Shown here: positions 43,703-53,816 of the stretch, one piece after another
How positions within the stretch are numbered: the stretch's first letter is position 1
Layout of the letters: each line of letters starts with the position of its first letter
From: Bin75 sp965223955
Lineage (GTDB): Bacteria; Nitrospirota; Nitrospiria; Nitrospirales; UBA8639
DNA: 64,000 nucleotides
Reading direction: 5' to 3'
NCBI GenBank assembly: GCA_965223955.1
Contig: OZ245029.1
Coordinates: 2,108,001 to 2,172,000, forward strand
The notes under the pieces: model-generated
What the model saw: the letters and a program-made list of their open reading frames with translations, nothing else
What the model was told of the DNA's origin: nothing
Databases searched by the model: none
Program-made: the position numbers and the translations under genes

Positions 43703-46447
43703 ATGGCGTCCCGGCAACTCAATAAAACGTATGAACCTCAAGCCGTCGAGGCTCGGTGGGGCCAGTATTGGATCGACCGGGGATACTTCGGCGCCACTGC
43801 CGACTCGACGGGGCAACCCTATACGATCGTCATTCCTCCTCCCAACGTCACGGGCTCTCTTCATATCGGCCACGCGCTGAACAATACGCTTCAGGATATT
43901 CTGATTCGCTGGCGCCGCATGCAAGGGCGTAACACCCTCTGGCTTCCGGGAACCGACCATGCCGGCATCGCCACGCAAAACGTGGTTGAGCGTCAGCTTT
44001 TGGAAGAAGGCACCCAACGAGAGCAACTCGGGCGAGACGCGTTCATTGAACGGGTCTGGTCATGGAAACAGCAATCCGGCGATACGATACTCGAACAACT
44101 GAAACGACTCGGGGCGTCCTGCGATTGGTCTCGCCTGCGTTTTACCATGGATGAGGGGTTGTCCGAAGCCGTTCGAGAAGTCTTCGTTCGCCTGCATCGA
44201 GAGGGCCTCATTTATCGGGGTCACCGGTTGATTAATTGGTGTCCCCGCTGTCTCACCGCCCTTTCCGATATTGAGGTCGAGCACGAGCCGGTTCGCGGCA
44301 CCATGTACCACATTGCCTACCCGCTGGCCGATGACGACGGTACTTCCCTCATCATCGCCACCACGAGACCGGAGACGTTACTCGGCGATACCGCGGTTGC
44401 CGTTCATCCCGAGGATTCCCGATACAACCGGCATATAGGAAAATTGATCAAGCTTCCGCTCACCAACAGGACCATTCCGATCGTGGGCGATTCAATCCTG
44501 GTAGATCGAGAATTCGGAACCGGTGCCGTCAAAATCACCCCCGCTCATGACTTCAATGATTTCGAGGCGGGCGAGCGACACCAACTCCCTCGCATTGCCC
44601 TGCTGACCCATCAAGCCCTCTTGAATCCCGATGCGCTTCGGGACGCGGGGGTCGAGCCGGGCGTCCTGGACAGCATTGCCGACCTTTCGGCAACCAAGGC
44701 CCGCCCCATTGTCGTCGAAGCGCTGAAGCACCAGGGACTCCTGGCCAAAGTCGAAGATCACCAAATGGCCTTGGGGAAATGCTATCGCTGCAAAACCGTT
44801 GTGGAGCCGTTCCTCTCACCTCAATGGTTCGTCAAGATTCAACCGCTGGCCGACCCGGCGATTGCAGCGGTGGAACAGGGGCACGTTCGCATCATTCCGG
44901 AAGAATGGTCGAACAATTATTTGGGCTGGATGCGAGGGATCAAAGACTGGTGTATTTCCCGGCAAATCTGGTGGGGGCACCGCATCCCGGCCTGGTATTG
45001 CACCACGTGTTATCCCGAAGCCCGCAGGATTCTCGAAGGTGGAGGCAGTCACCTGATCCCCACGCACGCCGATCCCATGGTCTCCGAGACCGCTCCAGCC
45101 ACCTGCGCCACCTGTGGGCAAGGTCAGTTCATCCAGGATCCCGACGTGCTCGACACGTGGTTTTCATCGGCCCTCTGGCCATTTTCCACCTTGGGCTGGC
45201 CCGCAAATACCAAGGATCTCGAGACCTATTACCCAACGTCCACGTTGGTCACGGGGTTGGATATCCTGTTCTTCTGGGTGGCACGCATGATCATGATGGG
45301 CATCAAGTTTACCGGCAAGCCCCCATTCCGTGACGTCTATATTCACGCCCTGGTGCGCGATGCCGAAGGCGAAAAAATGAGTAAATCCAAGGGGAACGTC
45401 ATCGACCCCCTGACCAAAATGTCACAGTACGGGACCGACGCGCTACGCTTCACCTTAGCCTCGATGGCTTCGCCGGGCCGTGATATCAAACTCTCTGAAA
45501 ATCGAATCGAAGGCTATCGAAACTTTGCCAATAAGATCTGGAATGCCGCCCGTTTCATCCTGATGCACGCGGATGGGCCGTCTGAATCGCGGCCGGTTGC
45601 CGACAGGCCATTCGTGGATCAATGGATATTGAGCCGCCTCAACCACCTCACTAACGCCGTGACGGTCCGTCTCGAAGAATACCGGTTCGATCAGGCCGCC
45701 GGGCAGCTCTACCAGCATATCTGGCACGAATACTGTGATTGGTATCTGGAACTCATCAAACCCGTGCTGCAAAACGGGGACTCGCCCGCTGCCCGATCAA
45801 CGCGTGCCACGCTGCTGCAAACGTTCGAACATCTCCAACGCCTGCTCCATCCCTTTATGCCGTTTTTGACCGAAGAAATCTGGCAAACGATGCCGCACCA
45901 GGGCGAGACCCTCGTCCGTCAGCCCTTTCCGGTTGCGACCCGGGAATGGGAGAACCCCGAGGCGGAGCAGACCTTCACCATCATTGAACAAATTGTCACC
46001 ACCGTCCGAACCGGGCGTGCCCTCTTGGATTACGGACCATCAAAATCACTGACGATCCTGGCTACAGCAAAAGATCCTGAAGAGATTGCACGGTTGAACG
46101 AAACACGACACCACGTCGCGCATCTCTGTCGAGGGACGGTCTCCATTGCGGATCAGGATACATGGCCGGCCGATCGCATCCTGCGTCTCGCGGTGGGAAA
46201 TTTCATGATCGGCATGACGATTGAGGGCGAGGTGGACCTCAATAACGCATTGGCACGCATCAACAAACAAACGCAAACCAAACAAAAGGAAGCCACGCGC
46301 CTCCAAGGACGTCTGGCTTCCCCGGACTTTGCGGCCAAGGCTTCGCCTGACGTGATTCAAGAATCAAAGGATCGTCTGGCTCTGCTGACCGCCGAACTCT
46401 CGCTTTTTGCCAGTAGCGAACAACAACTCCGGAAAATGGTGTCATAA
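43703..46447 (+). CDS. valS: Valyl-tRNA synthetase
   Basis: 914 aa. Class I motifs: HIGH as SLHIGHALNN near residue 50 and KMSKS as EKMSKSKGN near residue 560. The editing domain is between them, the anticodon domain follows, and the last 70 residues (NKQTQTKQKEATRLQGRL) are the ValRS coiled-coil arm. The start at 43703 (MASRQLNKTYEPQAVEARW) corresponds to the usual N-terminus; a longer frame from 43619 is less likely. nadC follows after 6 bases. Confidence 0.97.
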   Translation: MASRQLNKTYEPQAVEARWGQYWIDRGYFGATADSTGQPYTIVIPPPNVTGSLHIGHALNNTLQDILIRWRRMQGRNTLWLPGTDHAGIATQNVVERQLLEEGTQREQLGRDAFIERVWSWKQQSGDTILEQLKRLGASCDWSRLRFTMDEGLSEAVREVFVRLHREGLIYRGHRLINWCPRCLTALSDIEVEHEPVRGTMYHIAYPLADDDGTSLIIATTRPETLLGDTAVAVHPEDSRYNRHIGKLIKLPLTNRTIPIVGDSILVDREFGTGAVKITPAHDFNDFEAGERHQLPRIALLTHQALLNPDALRDAGVEPGVLDSIADLSATKARPIVVEALKHQGLLAKVEDHQMALGKCYRCKTVVEPFLSPQWFVKIQPLADPAIAAVEQGHVRIIPEEWSNNYLGWMRGIKDWCISRQIWWGHRIPAWYCTTCYPEARRILEGGGSHLIPTHADPMVSETAPATCATCGQGQFIQDPDVLDTWFSSALWPFSTLGWPANTKDLETYYPTSTLVTGLDILFFWVARMIMMGIKFTGKPPFRDVYIHALVRDAEGEKMSKSKGNVIDPLTKMSQYGTDALRFTLASMASPGRDIKLSENRIEGYRNFANKIWNAARFILMHADGPSESRPVADRPFVDQWILSRLNHLTNAVTVRLEEYRFDQAAGQLYQHIWHEYCDWYLELIKPVLQNGDSPAARSTRATLLQTFEHLQRLLHPFMPFLTEEIWQTMPHQGETLVRQPFPVATREWENPEAEQTFTIIEQIVTTVRTGRALLDYGPSKSLTILATAKDPEEIARLNETRHHVAHLCRGTVSIADQDTWPADRILRLAVGNFMIGMTIEGEVDLNNALARINKQTQTKQKEATRLQGRLASPDFAAKASPDVIQESKDRLALLTAELSLFASSEQQLRKMVS

Positions 46448-46453
46448 CATCCC

Positions 46454-47326
46454 ATGTCATTCACTCCTCTGCCTCCGTTTGAACTCGAATCGCTGGTCAA
46501 AGCGGCCCTGCGAGAAGACGCGCCACATGGCGATATCACCACGCACGTGCTTCTTGATCCGACCCTTCATGCTCAAGCCAACGTCGTAGCCAAGCAGGAA
46601 CTGACCCTCGCCGGCGTCGCGGTTCTCCGCGCCGTGTATCGGGCTTTGGATCCCGCCGTCGTGGTGACTGCACCATTCGAGGACGGAGCAACTCTTGAAG
46701 CAGGGCAGACGTTCGCAACCCTTCAAGGACCAGCCCATTCCATTTTGGGAGGGGAACGAGTGGCGCTGAACTTTTTGCAACATCTTTCCGGCATTGCCAC
46801 CCTGACCTCCCGATTCTGCAACGAGATCCGGCACTTTCCCGCCATTCTTGTCGATACCAGAAAAACCATTCCCGGCCTTCGACGGCTTGAAAAATGGGCG
46901 GTTGCACTCGGCGGCGGGACCAACCATCGCACGTCGTTGAGCGACGGCGTTCTCATCAAAGACAATCACCTGGTGCTGTTGGAAGCTCAAGGGACGACCC
47001 TTCGGGAAGCTTGCCGGAAAGCCAAGGAACGACTCTCCCATCATTTCAGGATTTGCGTGGAAGTCGAGACCCTTGAACAAATTGACCAGGCCCTGGACGG
47101 CGGAGCCGACGTACTTCTCCTGGACAACATGTCCCCACCTCTCGTCCGGGAAGCCGTGGGCCTCATCAAAGGGCGGGCGCAAACCGAAGTCTCGGGCGGC
47201 ATCACGCTCGAGAACGTCCGTGAATATGCCGCCACGGGCGTCGATTCCATTTCAATCGGAGCCCTCACCCATTCCGCACCGGCGGTTGATATCAGTCTGG
47301 ACGTGCTTCCTCTGTTCTCCCGATAA
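46454..47326 (+). CDS. nadC: Quinolinate phosphoribosyltransferase (decarboxylating)
   Basis: 290 aa. It makes nicotinate mononucleotide from quinolinate and PRPP in NAD synthesis. The family core is clear: DTRKTIPGLRRLEKWAV, ALGGGTNHRTSLSDGVLIKD, and EVSGGITLENVREYAATG. Length and N-terminus fit. Six bases after valS and 23 bases before birA, in one operon with them. Confidence 0.97.
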   Translation: MSFTPLPPFELESLVKAALREDAPHGDITTHVLLDPTLHAQANVVAKQELTLAGVAVLRAVYRALDPAVVVTAPFEDGATLEAGQTFATLQGPAHSILGGERVALNFLQHLSGIATLTSRFCNEIRHFPAILVDTRKTIPGLRRLEKWAVALGGGTNHRTSLSDGVLIKDNHLVLLEAQGTTLREACRKAKERLSHHFRICVEVETLEQIDQALDGGADVLLLDNMSPPLVREAVGLIKGRAQTEVSGGITLENVREYAATGVDSISIGALTHSAPAVDISLDVLPLFSR

Positions 47327-47349
47327 CGTCACTTGAGCGTGTCGTGCCT

Positions 47350-48159
47350 ATGCAATCCGTCAAACTGGAGACCGAAACCATTCGGCAATGGTTGACGACG
47401 CGAAGCCTGGGTCGCCCGCTTCATCTGTTTGAGGAACTCGCCTCGACCAATGCCACGGCCTTTACGCTGTCCGGCTCCGGGGCAGCCCATGGAACGGCGA
47501 TTCTCGCCGAAGCTCAAACGGCCGGGAAAGGACGACTGGGACGGCATTGGACCTCACCGCCTCACCTCAACATCTATTGTTCCCTGATACTCAAAAATCC
47601 TGAACTGTCCCGTCACGTCTCCTGGATCCCTCTTGTCACGGGACTCGCCCTTGCCGAAGCAACCCGACGTTCCTGTGGCATCGAGATTTCATTGAAATGG
47701 CCCAATGATCTGCTGTGCGGCGACAAAAAAATCGGGGGCATTTTATGTGAAAGTTCGAGCCAGGGTTCTCAATTGTCGACGTGCGTCGTGGGATTCGGCA
47801 TGAACGTCAATGGCCGGGAGACGGATTTCCCCGAAGAACTTCGCTCTCTCGCCACCTCGTGTCACCAGGCCACCCGGCGATTCCATGATCGAAACGGCCT
47901 GATCGCCGATATGTTCAACCATTTGGAAAGTTGGTATGATTGTGTGGAATCCGAACGGTTCGAACACGTGCGAAAATCGTATAAGGCATCGTGTTCGACG
48001 CTCGGACGAGAAGTGGAGGTTTCCTGTCTTGCAGGACAAACCATTCACGGAACGGCCACCAACATCGGGAAAGATGGAGCGTTACTGGTATCCACCGTAC
48101 GAAAAGGCAAACCCCACACCCTGGAAATTCGATCCGGGGACGTTCAACATCTTCGGTAA
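47350..48159 (+). CDS. birA: Biotin-[acetyl-CoA carboxylase] ligase
   Basis: 269 aa. The catalytic domain shows the biotin-binding loop GKGRLGRHWTSPPHLNIYCS and the KWPNDLLCGDKKIGGIL segment; the C-terminal SH3-like domain follows. There is no N-terminal helix-turn-helix, so this is the group I ligase that only biotinylates and does not repress transcription. ATG 47350 is preferred over the GTG two codons earlier. Confidence 0.95.
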   Translation: MQSVKLETETIRQWLTTRSLGRPLHLFEELASTNATAFTLSGSGAAHGTAILAEAQTAGKGRLGRHWTSPPHLNIYCSLILKNPELSRHVSWIPLVTGLALAEATRRSCGIEISLKWPNDLLCGDKKIGGILCESSSQGSQLSTCVVGFGMNVNGRETDFPEELRSLATSCHQATRRFHDRNGLIADMFNHLESWYDCVESERFEHVRKSYKASCSTLGREVEVSCLAGQTIHGTATNIGKDGALLVSTVRKGKPHTLEIRSGDVQHLR

Positions 48160-48164
48160 CTCAC

Positions 48165-48950
48165 ATGCTCCTGACAATTGACGTTGGAAATACCCAAATC
48201 GTCTTCGGTGTGTTCGACGGACACACCCTGCGAAGTTCCTGGCGCTTGTCCACGGACCACACGAAAACGGCTGACGAATACGGCATCGTCTTCGCGTCGC
48301 TCATACGGGAATCCGGGATTCCGGCCGGGAATATCCGAGGAACCATTATTTCCAGCGTGGTCCCTCCCCTGACCCAGACGATTGAATCCATGGTCGAAAC
48401 CTTTTTTCATCATGCCCCGCTCATCGTCTCCTCCGACTTTCCCTTTGGATTGACCCTCGAATATGCCAACCCGCAGGAAATCGGGACCGACCGCCTGGTC
48501 AACGCAGCAGCGGCGTTCGCATGCTATCGGACAAATCTCATCATCGTGGATTTTGGAACCGCCACGACGTTGTGTACCGTGACCAAAGACGGAAGATATT
48601 TAGGGGGCGCGATTGCCCCTGGGGTGAAAAGTGCCGCGGATGCGCTTCATAGCCATACGGCCAAATTACCCAACGTGGAGCTGACCCGTCCGAAAAGTGT
48701 CATCGGAACCGATACGACGAGCAGCATCCAATCCGGATTGATTTTCGGTTACGCGGGTCTGGTCGATGAACTGGTCGCCAGAATCGAACAGGAAATCGGC
48801 CACTCGACCAAGGTCGTCGCCACCGGCGGCCTTGCCTCGATTCTTGCGCCGATTTCTCGAACCATTCAAGAAATCCGGCCGACGTTAACGTTGGAGGGTC
48901 TGGAATTACTCTATCGCCGTAAAAACGACCAGGAAACCCCATCCAAATAA
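48165..48950 (+). CDS. coaX: Type III pantothenate kinase
   Basis: 261 aa. It makes phosphopantothenate in CoA synthesis. The ASKHA-fold signatures are present: LTIDVGNTQIVFGVFDG at the N-terminus, IGTDRLVNAAAAFACYRT, and IVDFGTATTLCTV. CoaX enzymes need a monovalent cation and are not inhibited by CoA. The ATG at 48165 is 5 bases after birA; a longer frame through birA's end is not credible. Confidence 0.96.
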   Translation: MLLTIDVGNTQIVFGVFDGHTLRSSWRLSTDHTKTADEYGIVFASLIRESGIPAGNIRGTIISSVVPPLTQTIESMVETFFHHAPLIVSSDFPFGLTLEYANPQEIGTDRLVNAAAAFACYRTNLIIVDFGTATTLCTVTKDGRYLGGAIAPGVKSAADALHSHTAKLPNVELTRPKSVIGTDTTSSIQSGLIFGYAGLVDELVARIEQEIGHSTKVVATGGLASILAPISRTIQEIRPTLTLEGLELLYRRKNDQETPSK

Positions 48951-49017
48951 GGATTCCGGCGTTAACCGGGACCCTGCCTTCCTTTCGAGCTTTTCCATCG
49001 TTTTTTCACCTTTTGGG

Positions 49018-49046
49018 TTGACTTCCCCTGTCTTGATGACTATCTG
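49018..49046 (+). promoter_or_regulatory. Candidate sigma-70 promoter of grpE-dnaK
   Basis: TTGACT and TATCTG separated by exactly 17 bases, ending 22 bases before the grpE ATG. No CIRCE inverted repeat (TTAGCACTC-type) is visible between coaX and grpE, so HrcA control is not evident here. Confidence 0.5.
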
Positions 49047-49068
49047 AACCTGATACCCGAGACACAAA

Positions 49069-49725
49069 ATGACAGAAAATTATCCACTTCCAGAAGAAGC
49101 ATGGGGCGAGAACGCGGTGACCGCGTCACCTGCCGATCAACCCGAAACCCCTTCCACCGACCAGGAAGCAGAAGAATCTGATGGAAATTCTCAACAAAAT
49201 GAAGAGGTTACAGGACTGAGCCACCAGCTTTTCGAAAAAAACGAGGAACTGCACGCCCTCAATGACAAATATTTGCGCCTGGCAGCGGAATTCGACAACT
49301 ACAAGCGACGGGTTCAACGCGATCAAAGTGACACCATCCGGTTTGCAAACGAACGGTTGTTCAAGGACTTACTGCCCACGTTGGACAACCTGGAACGAGC
49401 CCTGCAATCCGGGCGCGAGCAAGCCCTGATCGAAGGGCTGCTGGAAGGGGTTGACCTCACGTATAAGCATTTCCTCGATACCCTTCAAAAAATGGGCATG
49501 AAACAAGTCGCGAGTGTGGGAGAACTTTTTGATCCGGCCAAACATCAAGCCGTGGGGCAGGTCGAATCGTTAACTGTCCCTGAAAACGTAATCGTCGATG
49601 AATATCAGAAAGGGTATTTTCTCCACGATCGGATATTACGGCCGGCGATGGTGACAGTTGCCAAGGCCCAAACAGAACCAGGCGATGGAGAAGCACAGCA
49701 ATCGAAGGAAGGAGTCGAAGCATGA
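49069..49725 (+). CDS. grpE: Nucleotide exchange factor GrpE
   Basis: 218 aa. An acidic, disordered N-terminus (about 55 residues) is followed by a long coiled coil (LHALNDKYLRLAAEFDNYKRR) and the beta-domain (LFDPAKHQAVGQVE, GYFLHDRILRPAMVTVAK). GrpE releases ADP from DnaK. Its TGA overlaps the dnaK ATG (ATGA), so the two are translationally coupled. Confidence 0.97.
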   Translation: MTENYPLPEEAWGENAVTASPADQPETPSTDQEAEESDGNSQQNEEVTGLSHQLFEKNEELHALNDKYLRLAAEFDNYKRRVQRDQSDTIRFANERLFKDLLPTLDNLERALQSGREQALIEGLLEGVDLTYKHFLDTLQKMGMKQVASVGELFDPAKHQAVGQVESLTVPENVIVDEYQKGYFLHDRILRPAMVTVAKAQTEPGDGEAQQSKEGVEA

Positions 49726-51653
49726 GTAAGATTATTGGAATTGACCTTGGAACGACAAACTCGTGTATCGCTATCATGAACGGTGGCGACCCGGAAGTGA
49801 TTACCAACTCAGAGGGCGGTCGAACCACGCCGTCAGTGGTGGCGGTGACGGATAAGAATGAGCGTTTAGTTGGCCAAATTGCCAAGCGTCAAGCCATTAC
49901 AAACGCCGAAAACACCATTTTTTCCGTCAAACGCTTAATGGGAAGAAAGTTCAATTCCAAAGAAGCCCATACGGCGACCCAGCGGTTGCCCTATAAAATT
50001 CTTGACGCTTCGAATGGGGATGCTCACGTGGAAATTCGAGGCAAACAATACAGTCCCCCTGAAGTGTCGGCGATGATTCTTCAAAAAATCAAACAGACGG
50101 CTGAAGACTTTTTAGGAGAAAAAGTGACGGAGGCGGTGATTACCGTACCCGCGTATTTTGACGACAGCCAGCGCCAAGCCACAAAAGACGCCGGCCAGAT
50201 TGCGGGGCTCAACGTCCTTCGGATCATCAATGAACCCACGGCGGCCTCATTGGCGTACGGCCTGGAGAGAAAGAAAGAAGAACGAATCGCCGTGTACGAT
50301 CTTGGCGGTGGAACCTTCGACATTTCGATCCTCGAAATCGGGGATGGGGTCTTCGAAGTGAAATCCACCAACGGCGACACCTTCCTGGGTGGTGACGACT
50401 TCGACCTTCGAGTCATCGATTGGTTGGTGGACGAATTCAAAAAAGATCAGGGGATTGATCTGAAAAACGACCGTATGGCGCTTCAACGTCTGAAAGAAGC
50501 GGCAGAACGGGCCAAGATCGAACTGTCATCGGCTCAGGAGACTGAAATCAATCTTCCCTTTATCACCGCCGACGCCAGCGGGCCCAAGCATCTGGTGCTC
50601 AAACTCTCCCGGTCCAAATTGGAACAACTCGTTGACGACCTGATCACCCGCTCCATCGAACCCTGCAAAAAGGCCTTGGCCGATTCCGGCCTGTCCGCCA
50701 GTGAGATCAATGAAGTGGTGCTCGTCGGGGGAATGACGCGGATGCCAAAAGTCATTGAACGGGTGAAAGCCTTCTTCGGCAAGGAACCCCATAAGGGCGT
50801 GAATCCCGACGAGGTCGTGGCGATTGGAGCCGCCATCCAAGGCGGAGTCCTCAGAGGCGACGTCAAGGACGTGCTGCTGCTGGACGTCACCCCCTTATCC
50901 CTGGGCATTGAAACGTTGGGAGGCGTCTTCACGCGTCTTATCGATCGCAATACGACGATTCCGACCAAAAAGAGTCAAATTTTCTCCACCGCCGCCGACA
51001 GTCAGACCGCCGTCACCATTCGGGTCTTCCAGGGCGAACGGGAAATGGCCGATAACAACAAACTGCTCGGCCAGTTCGATCTGGTGGGTATTCCTCCGGC
51101 CCCGCGAGGGATGCCGCAAATTGAAGTCGCGTTTGACATCGACGCGAACGGGATCGTCCACGTTTCGGCCAAAGACATGGCCACACAAAAAGAACAGTCC
51201 ATCAAGATCACGGCATCGAGCGGCCTGAGCAAGGAAGAAGTCGATCAATTGGTGAAGGATGCCGAGGCGCATTTCGAAGAAGATAAAAAACGCCGCGAAA
51301 CCGTGGAAATTCGAAATCAGGCCGATTCCTTGATCTATGGAACGGAAAAAAATCTCCAGGAGCATGGAGATAAAATTCCCGAGGAAGAGAAAACCAACAT
51401 TCAGGAAGCGATTGACGGCATGAAAAAGGCCATGGAGGGAGACGACGTCGAAGCCATGAAAGCGGCCATGCAAATCCTCACGACCGCTTCGCACAAGCTC
51501 GCGGAAGAAATGTACAAAAAGACGTCGGCTGACGGTGCCGCCGGAAGCACCACCGGGGACGGCGCAGGCCCCAACGGTGAGGCGACCAACGGAAAAGGTG
51601 AAGACGAAAAAGTGGTCGATGCCGAATTTGAAGAGGTCGATAAGGAAAAATAA
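49722..51653 (+). CDS. dnaK: Chaperone DnaK (Hsp70)
   Basis: 643 aa. The nucleotide-binding domain has IGIDLGTTNSCIAIM at the start, AVITVPAYFDDSQRQATKDA, and VLVGGMTRMPKV; the substrate domain follows with LLLDVTPLSLGIETLGG, and the lid ends in the typical acidic tail (VVDAEFEEVDKE). It works with GrpE and DnaJ. The linker-proximal segment and tail are of normal length. Confidence 0.99.
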   Translation: MSKIIGIDLGTTNSCIAIMNGGDPEVITNSEGGRTTPSVVAVTDKNERLVGQIAKRQAITNAENTIFSVKRLMGRKFNSKEAHTATQRLPYKILDASNGDAHVEIRGKQYSPPEVSAMILQKIKQTAEDFLGEKVTEAVITVPAYFDDSQRQATKDAGQIAGLNVLRIINEPTAASLAYGLERKKEERIAVYDLGGGTFDISILEIGDGVFEVKSTNGDTFLGGDDFDLRVIDWLVDEFKKDQGIDLKNDRMALQRLKEAAERAKIELSSAQETEINLPFITADASGPKHLVLKLSRSKLEQLVDDLITRSIEPCKKALADSGLSASEINEVVLVGGMTRMPKVIERVKAFFGKEPHKGVNPDEVVAIGAAIQGGVLRGDVKDVLLLDVTPLSLGIETLGGVFTRLIDRNTTIPTKKSQIFSTAADSQTAVTIRVFQGEREMADNNKLLGQFDLVGIPPAPRGMPQIEVAFDIDANGIVHVSAKDMATQKEQSIKITASSGLSKEEVDQLVKDAEAHFEEDKKRRETVEIRNQADSLIYGTEKNLQEHGDKIPEEEKTNIQEAIDGMKKAMEGDDVEAMKAAMQILTTASHKLAEEMYKKTSADGAAGSTTGDGAGPNGEATNGKGEDEKVVDAEFEEVDKEK

Positions 51654-51733
51654 CTTTACCCTCAGACCGTTTCCCTGAAACGCGCAGATTCGACAAGGAA
51701 AAATGCTGAGATGCCCATAGAACGGAAAAGATA

Positions 51734-52858
51734 GTGAGCGTGACCAAACGGGATTATTATGAAGTGCTCGGAATCGATCGAGCCGCCTCTGATGACGAGA
51801 TCAAGAAGGCCTTTCGTCGGCTTGCCCGTCAACACCACCCCGACTTGCAGAGCGACCCGCAACACAAGAAAAAAGCCGAAGAAAAATTCAAAGAGGCCAA
51901 TGAAGCCTATGAAGTCCTGAACAATCCGGAATCGCGAAAGCGGTACGATACGTTCGGGCATTCGGCGGGACCGCAAGGATTCGGAGGGGCCGAGGGTTTC
52001 GATTTTGGTCGAGGATTCGGTGATGTTTTCGGCGATATTTTTGAAGACTTCTTCGGAGGAGGGAGAGGAGGCCGAAGTCGTCCCGAGCAGGGCAATGACC
52101 TGCAATATAATTTGGAACTTTCCTTTGAAGAAGCGATCGAGGGAAAAGACGCCAAGCTCAAAATCCCGAGATGGGAAGGCTGTGATTCCTGCAAAGGCAC
52201 GGGAGCCAAATCGGCCGATGCCGTCCAACAATGTCGCGGCTGCCAGGGCACCGGACAGATTCGACTGCAGCAAGGATTCTTTACGATCAACCGGGCCTGC
52301 GGGCAATGTCAGGGAGCCGGGCAGATTATTACGGACCCCTGTCCTACGTGCCGCGGTCAAAGACGGGTGTATCGGGAACGCACCTTATCGGTGACCATCC
52401 CCGCGGGAATCGAGACCGGCATGCGCTTTCGCTTGGCCCACGAAGGCGAGCACGGCGTGAATGGCGGCCCGCCAGGCGATCTCTACGTTGCGGTCGCCGT
52501 CAAACCACATCCGGTCTTTACCCGAAAAGGCAATGACATCGTCATCGATTTGTCTCTTGGCATGGTCACGGCAACCTTGGGCGGCAAGATCGACGTGCCG
52601 ACCCTCAAGGGAAAAACCAGTGTCAAAATTCCCGAAGGCACCCAACACGATCAGGTTCTTCGACTCAAGGGACTGGGAGCGCCCGCCTTGAAAGGCCGGA
52701 CCACCGGTGATCAACTTGTTCGGATCAACATCACCATTCCCACCAAACTGTCGGCAAGACAACGGGAACTGCTGGCCGCCTTTGCCGAGGAAAGAGGGAC
52801 CTCGTCAAAAGACCAGGGGGATGGGCTGTTTCACAAGGTCAAAAACATCTTCGAGTAA
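51734..52858 (+). CDS. dnaJ: Co-chaperone DnaJ (Hsp40)
   Basis: 374 aa. A J domain with HPD in RQHHPDLQSD, a Gly/Phe-rich segment (GFGGAEGFDFGRGFG), four zinc-finger repeats CDSCKGTG, CRGCQGTG, CGQCQGAG, CPTCRG, and the C-terminal substrate-binding domains are all present; the last repeat ends in CRGQRRV where GxG is more usual. Starts at a GTG (51734, or 51740). It stimulates DnaK ATPase. The gap from dnaK is 80 bases. Confidence 0.98.
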   Translation: MSVTKRDYYEVLGIDRAASDDEIKKAFRRLARQHHPDLQSDPQHKKKAEEKFKEANEAYEVLNNPESRKRYDTFGHSAGPQGFGGAEGFDFGRGFGDVFGDIFEDFFGGGRGGRSRPEQGNDLQYNLELSFEEAIEGKDAKLKIPRWEGCDSCKGTGAKSADAVQQCRGCQGTGQIRLQQGFFTINRACGQCQGAGQIITDPCPTCRGQRRVYRERTLSVTIPAGIETGMRFRLAHEGEHGVNGGPPGDLYVAVAVKPHPVFTRKGNDIVIDLSLGMVTATLGGKIDVPTLKGKTSVKIPEGTQHDQVLRLKGLGAPALKGRTTGDQLVRINITIPTKLSARQRELLAAFAEERGTSSKDQGDGLFHKVKNIFE

Positions 52859-52905
52859 CGCGATCGTCTTTTACCTTCCCTACCCTTTTCACGTCCTCCC
52901 GTCCC

Positions 52906-53643
52906 ATGCCGGTCTTTTTCATTCAATCAACCCGGATTTCCAACCAGACCGTCACGATTGACGATCCACTCCTCTCCCATCTTTCGAAGAGCCTCCGCAT
53001 TCGCGAAGGTGAAAAAATTTGGGTCGGAGACGAGCACCGGGTTCGATACCACGTGCGGGTCGATCACCTGGATTCAAACTCGTTGCGGGCCTCTATCATT
53101 GAAACGGTGGCAGGTCCTCCCACGCCACCAGCTTCGGTTGTCCTGGCCCAGGCCATCCTGAAAGGGGATCGCATGAACTGGGTGATCCAAAAAGCCACGG
53201 AGCTTGGAGTCGCCGCCATTATTCCATTACTCACATCGAGGGTGATCGCCCGCCCACCGGCCGGTCGGATCCGAACGGCACGGGAACGGTGGCAACGGAT
53301 CGCAGTCGACGCAGCCCAGCAATCGGAACAATGGGAGTTCCCCCACGTCACCCAAGCCATGGACTTGCCCGAATTGTTCCGGCATGTTCCTCATGCGGCG
53401 CTCCAGTGTGCGCTACTCGAACGGGGTGCCGAGCAACGCCTCGGGTCCCTTTCCATCGATCACACGTTCAGAGGCACTATTGTGCTGGCCGTCGGCCCCG
53501 AGGGTGGCTGGACCCCGGAGGAAATGCAGGAACTCCTCGACCAACGATTTCAATCGATTTCACTGGGCGAAAGCATACTTCGGAGCGAAACCGCCCCACT
53601 GGTAGCGCTGAGCATCCTGCAACATCGATTGGGACACATCTGA
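52906..53643 (+). CDS. rsmE: 16S rRNA (uracil1498-N3)-methyltransferase
   Basis: 245 aa. The N-terminal PUA-like domain (LSHLSKSLRIREGEKIWVGD) and the SPOUT methyltransferase domain with the trefoil knot (VLAVGPEGGWTPEEMQEL and ISLGESILRSETAPL) are characteristic. It methylates U1498 of 16S rRNA. It follows dnaJ at 47 bases and is often found beside it. Confidence 0.95.
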   Translation: MPVFFIQSTRISNQTVTIDDPLLSHLSKSLRIREGEKIWVGDEHRVRYHVRVDHLDSNSLRASIIETVAGPPTPPASVVLAQAILKGDRMNWVIQKATELGVAAIIPLLTSRVIARPPAGRIRTARERWQRIAVDAAQQSEQWEFPHVTQAMDLPELFRHVPHAALQCALLERGAEQRLGSLSIDHTFRGTIVLAVGPEGGWTPEEMQELLDQRFQSISLGESILRSETAPLVALSILQHRLGHI

Positions 53644-53687
53644 TCAACGATCAAGAATATCAGGCATTGTAAACGGGATGTCTCACA

Positions 53688-53795
53688 CCAATCTGTCATT
53701 CCCGACATTTTTAATCGGGAATCCAGGGCCTTTAGTCTTTCTTCCTTCTTGCAGGCAAAGACGCTGGATTCTCGCGTGCGCAAGAATGACGGAAA
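53688..53795. repeat. Intergenic hairpin repeat, ATTCCCGA...TCGGGAAT
   Basis: ATTCCCGA-catttttaa-TCGGGAAT forms a stem-loop, followed by CTGGATTCTCGCGTGCGC and AAGAATGACG. The same modules appear at 54073-54130 (GGATCCCCGAT with ATCGGGGATC) and at 61126-61240, always intergenic. Confidence 0.55.
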
Positions 53796-53816
53796 AGAGA
53801 GACAGGGTGTTCAGCG

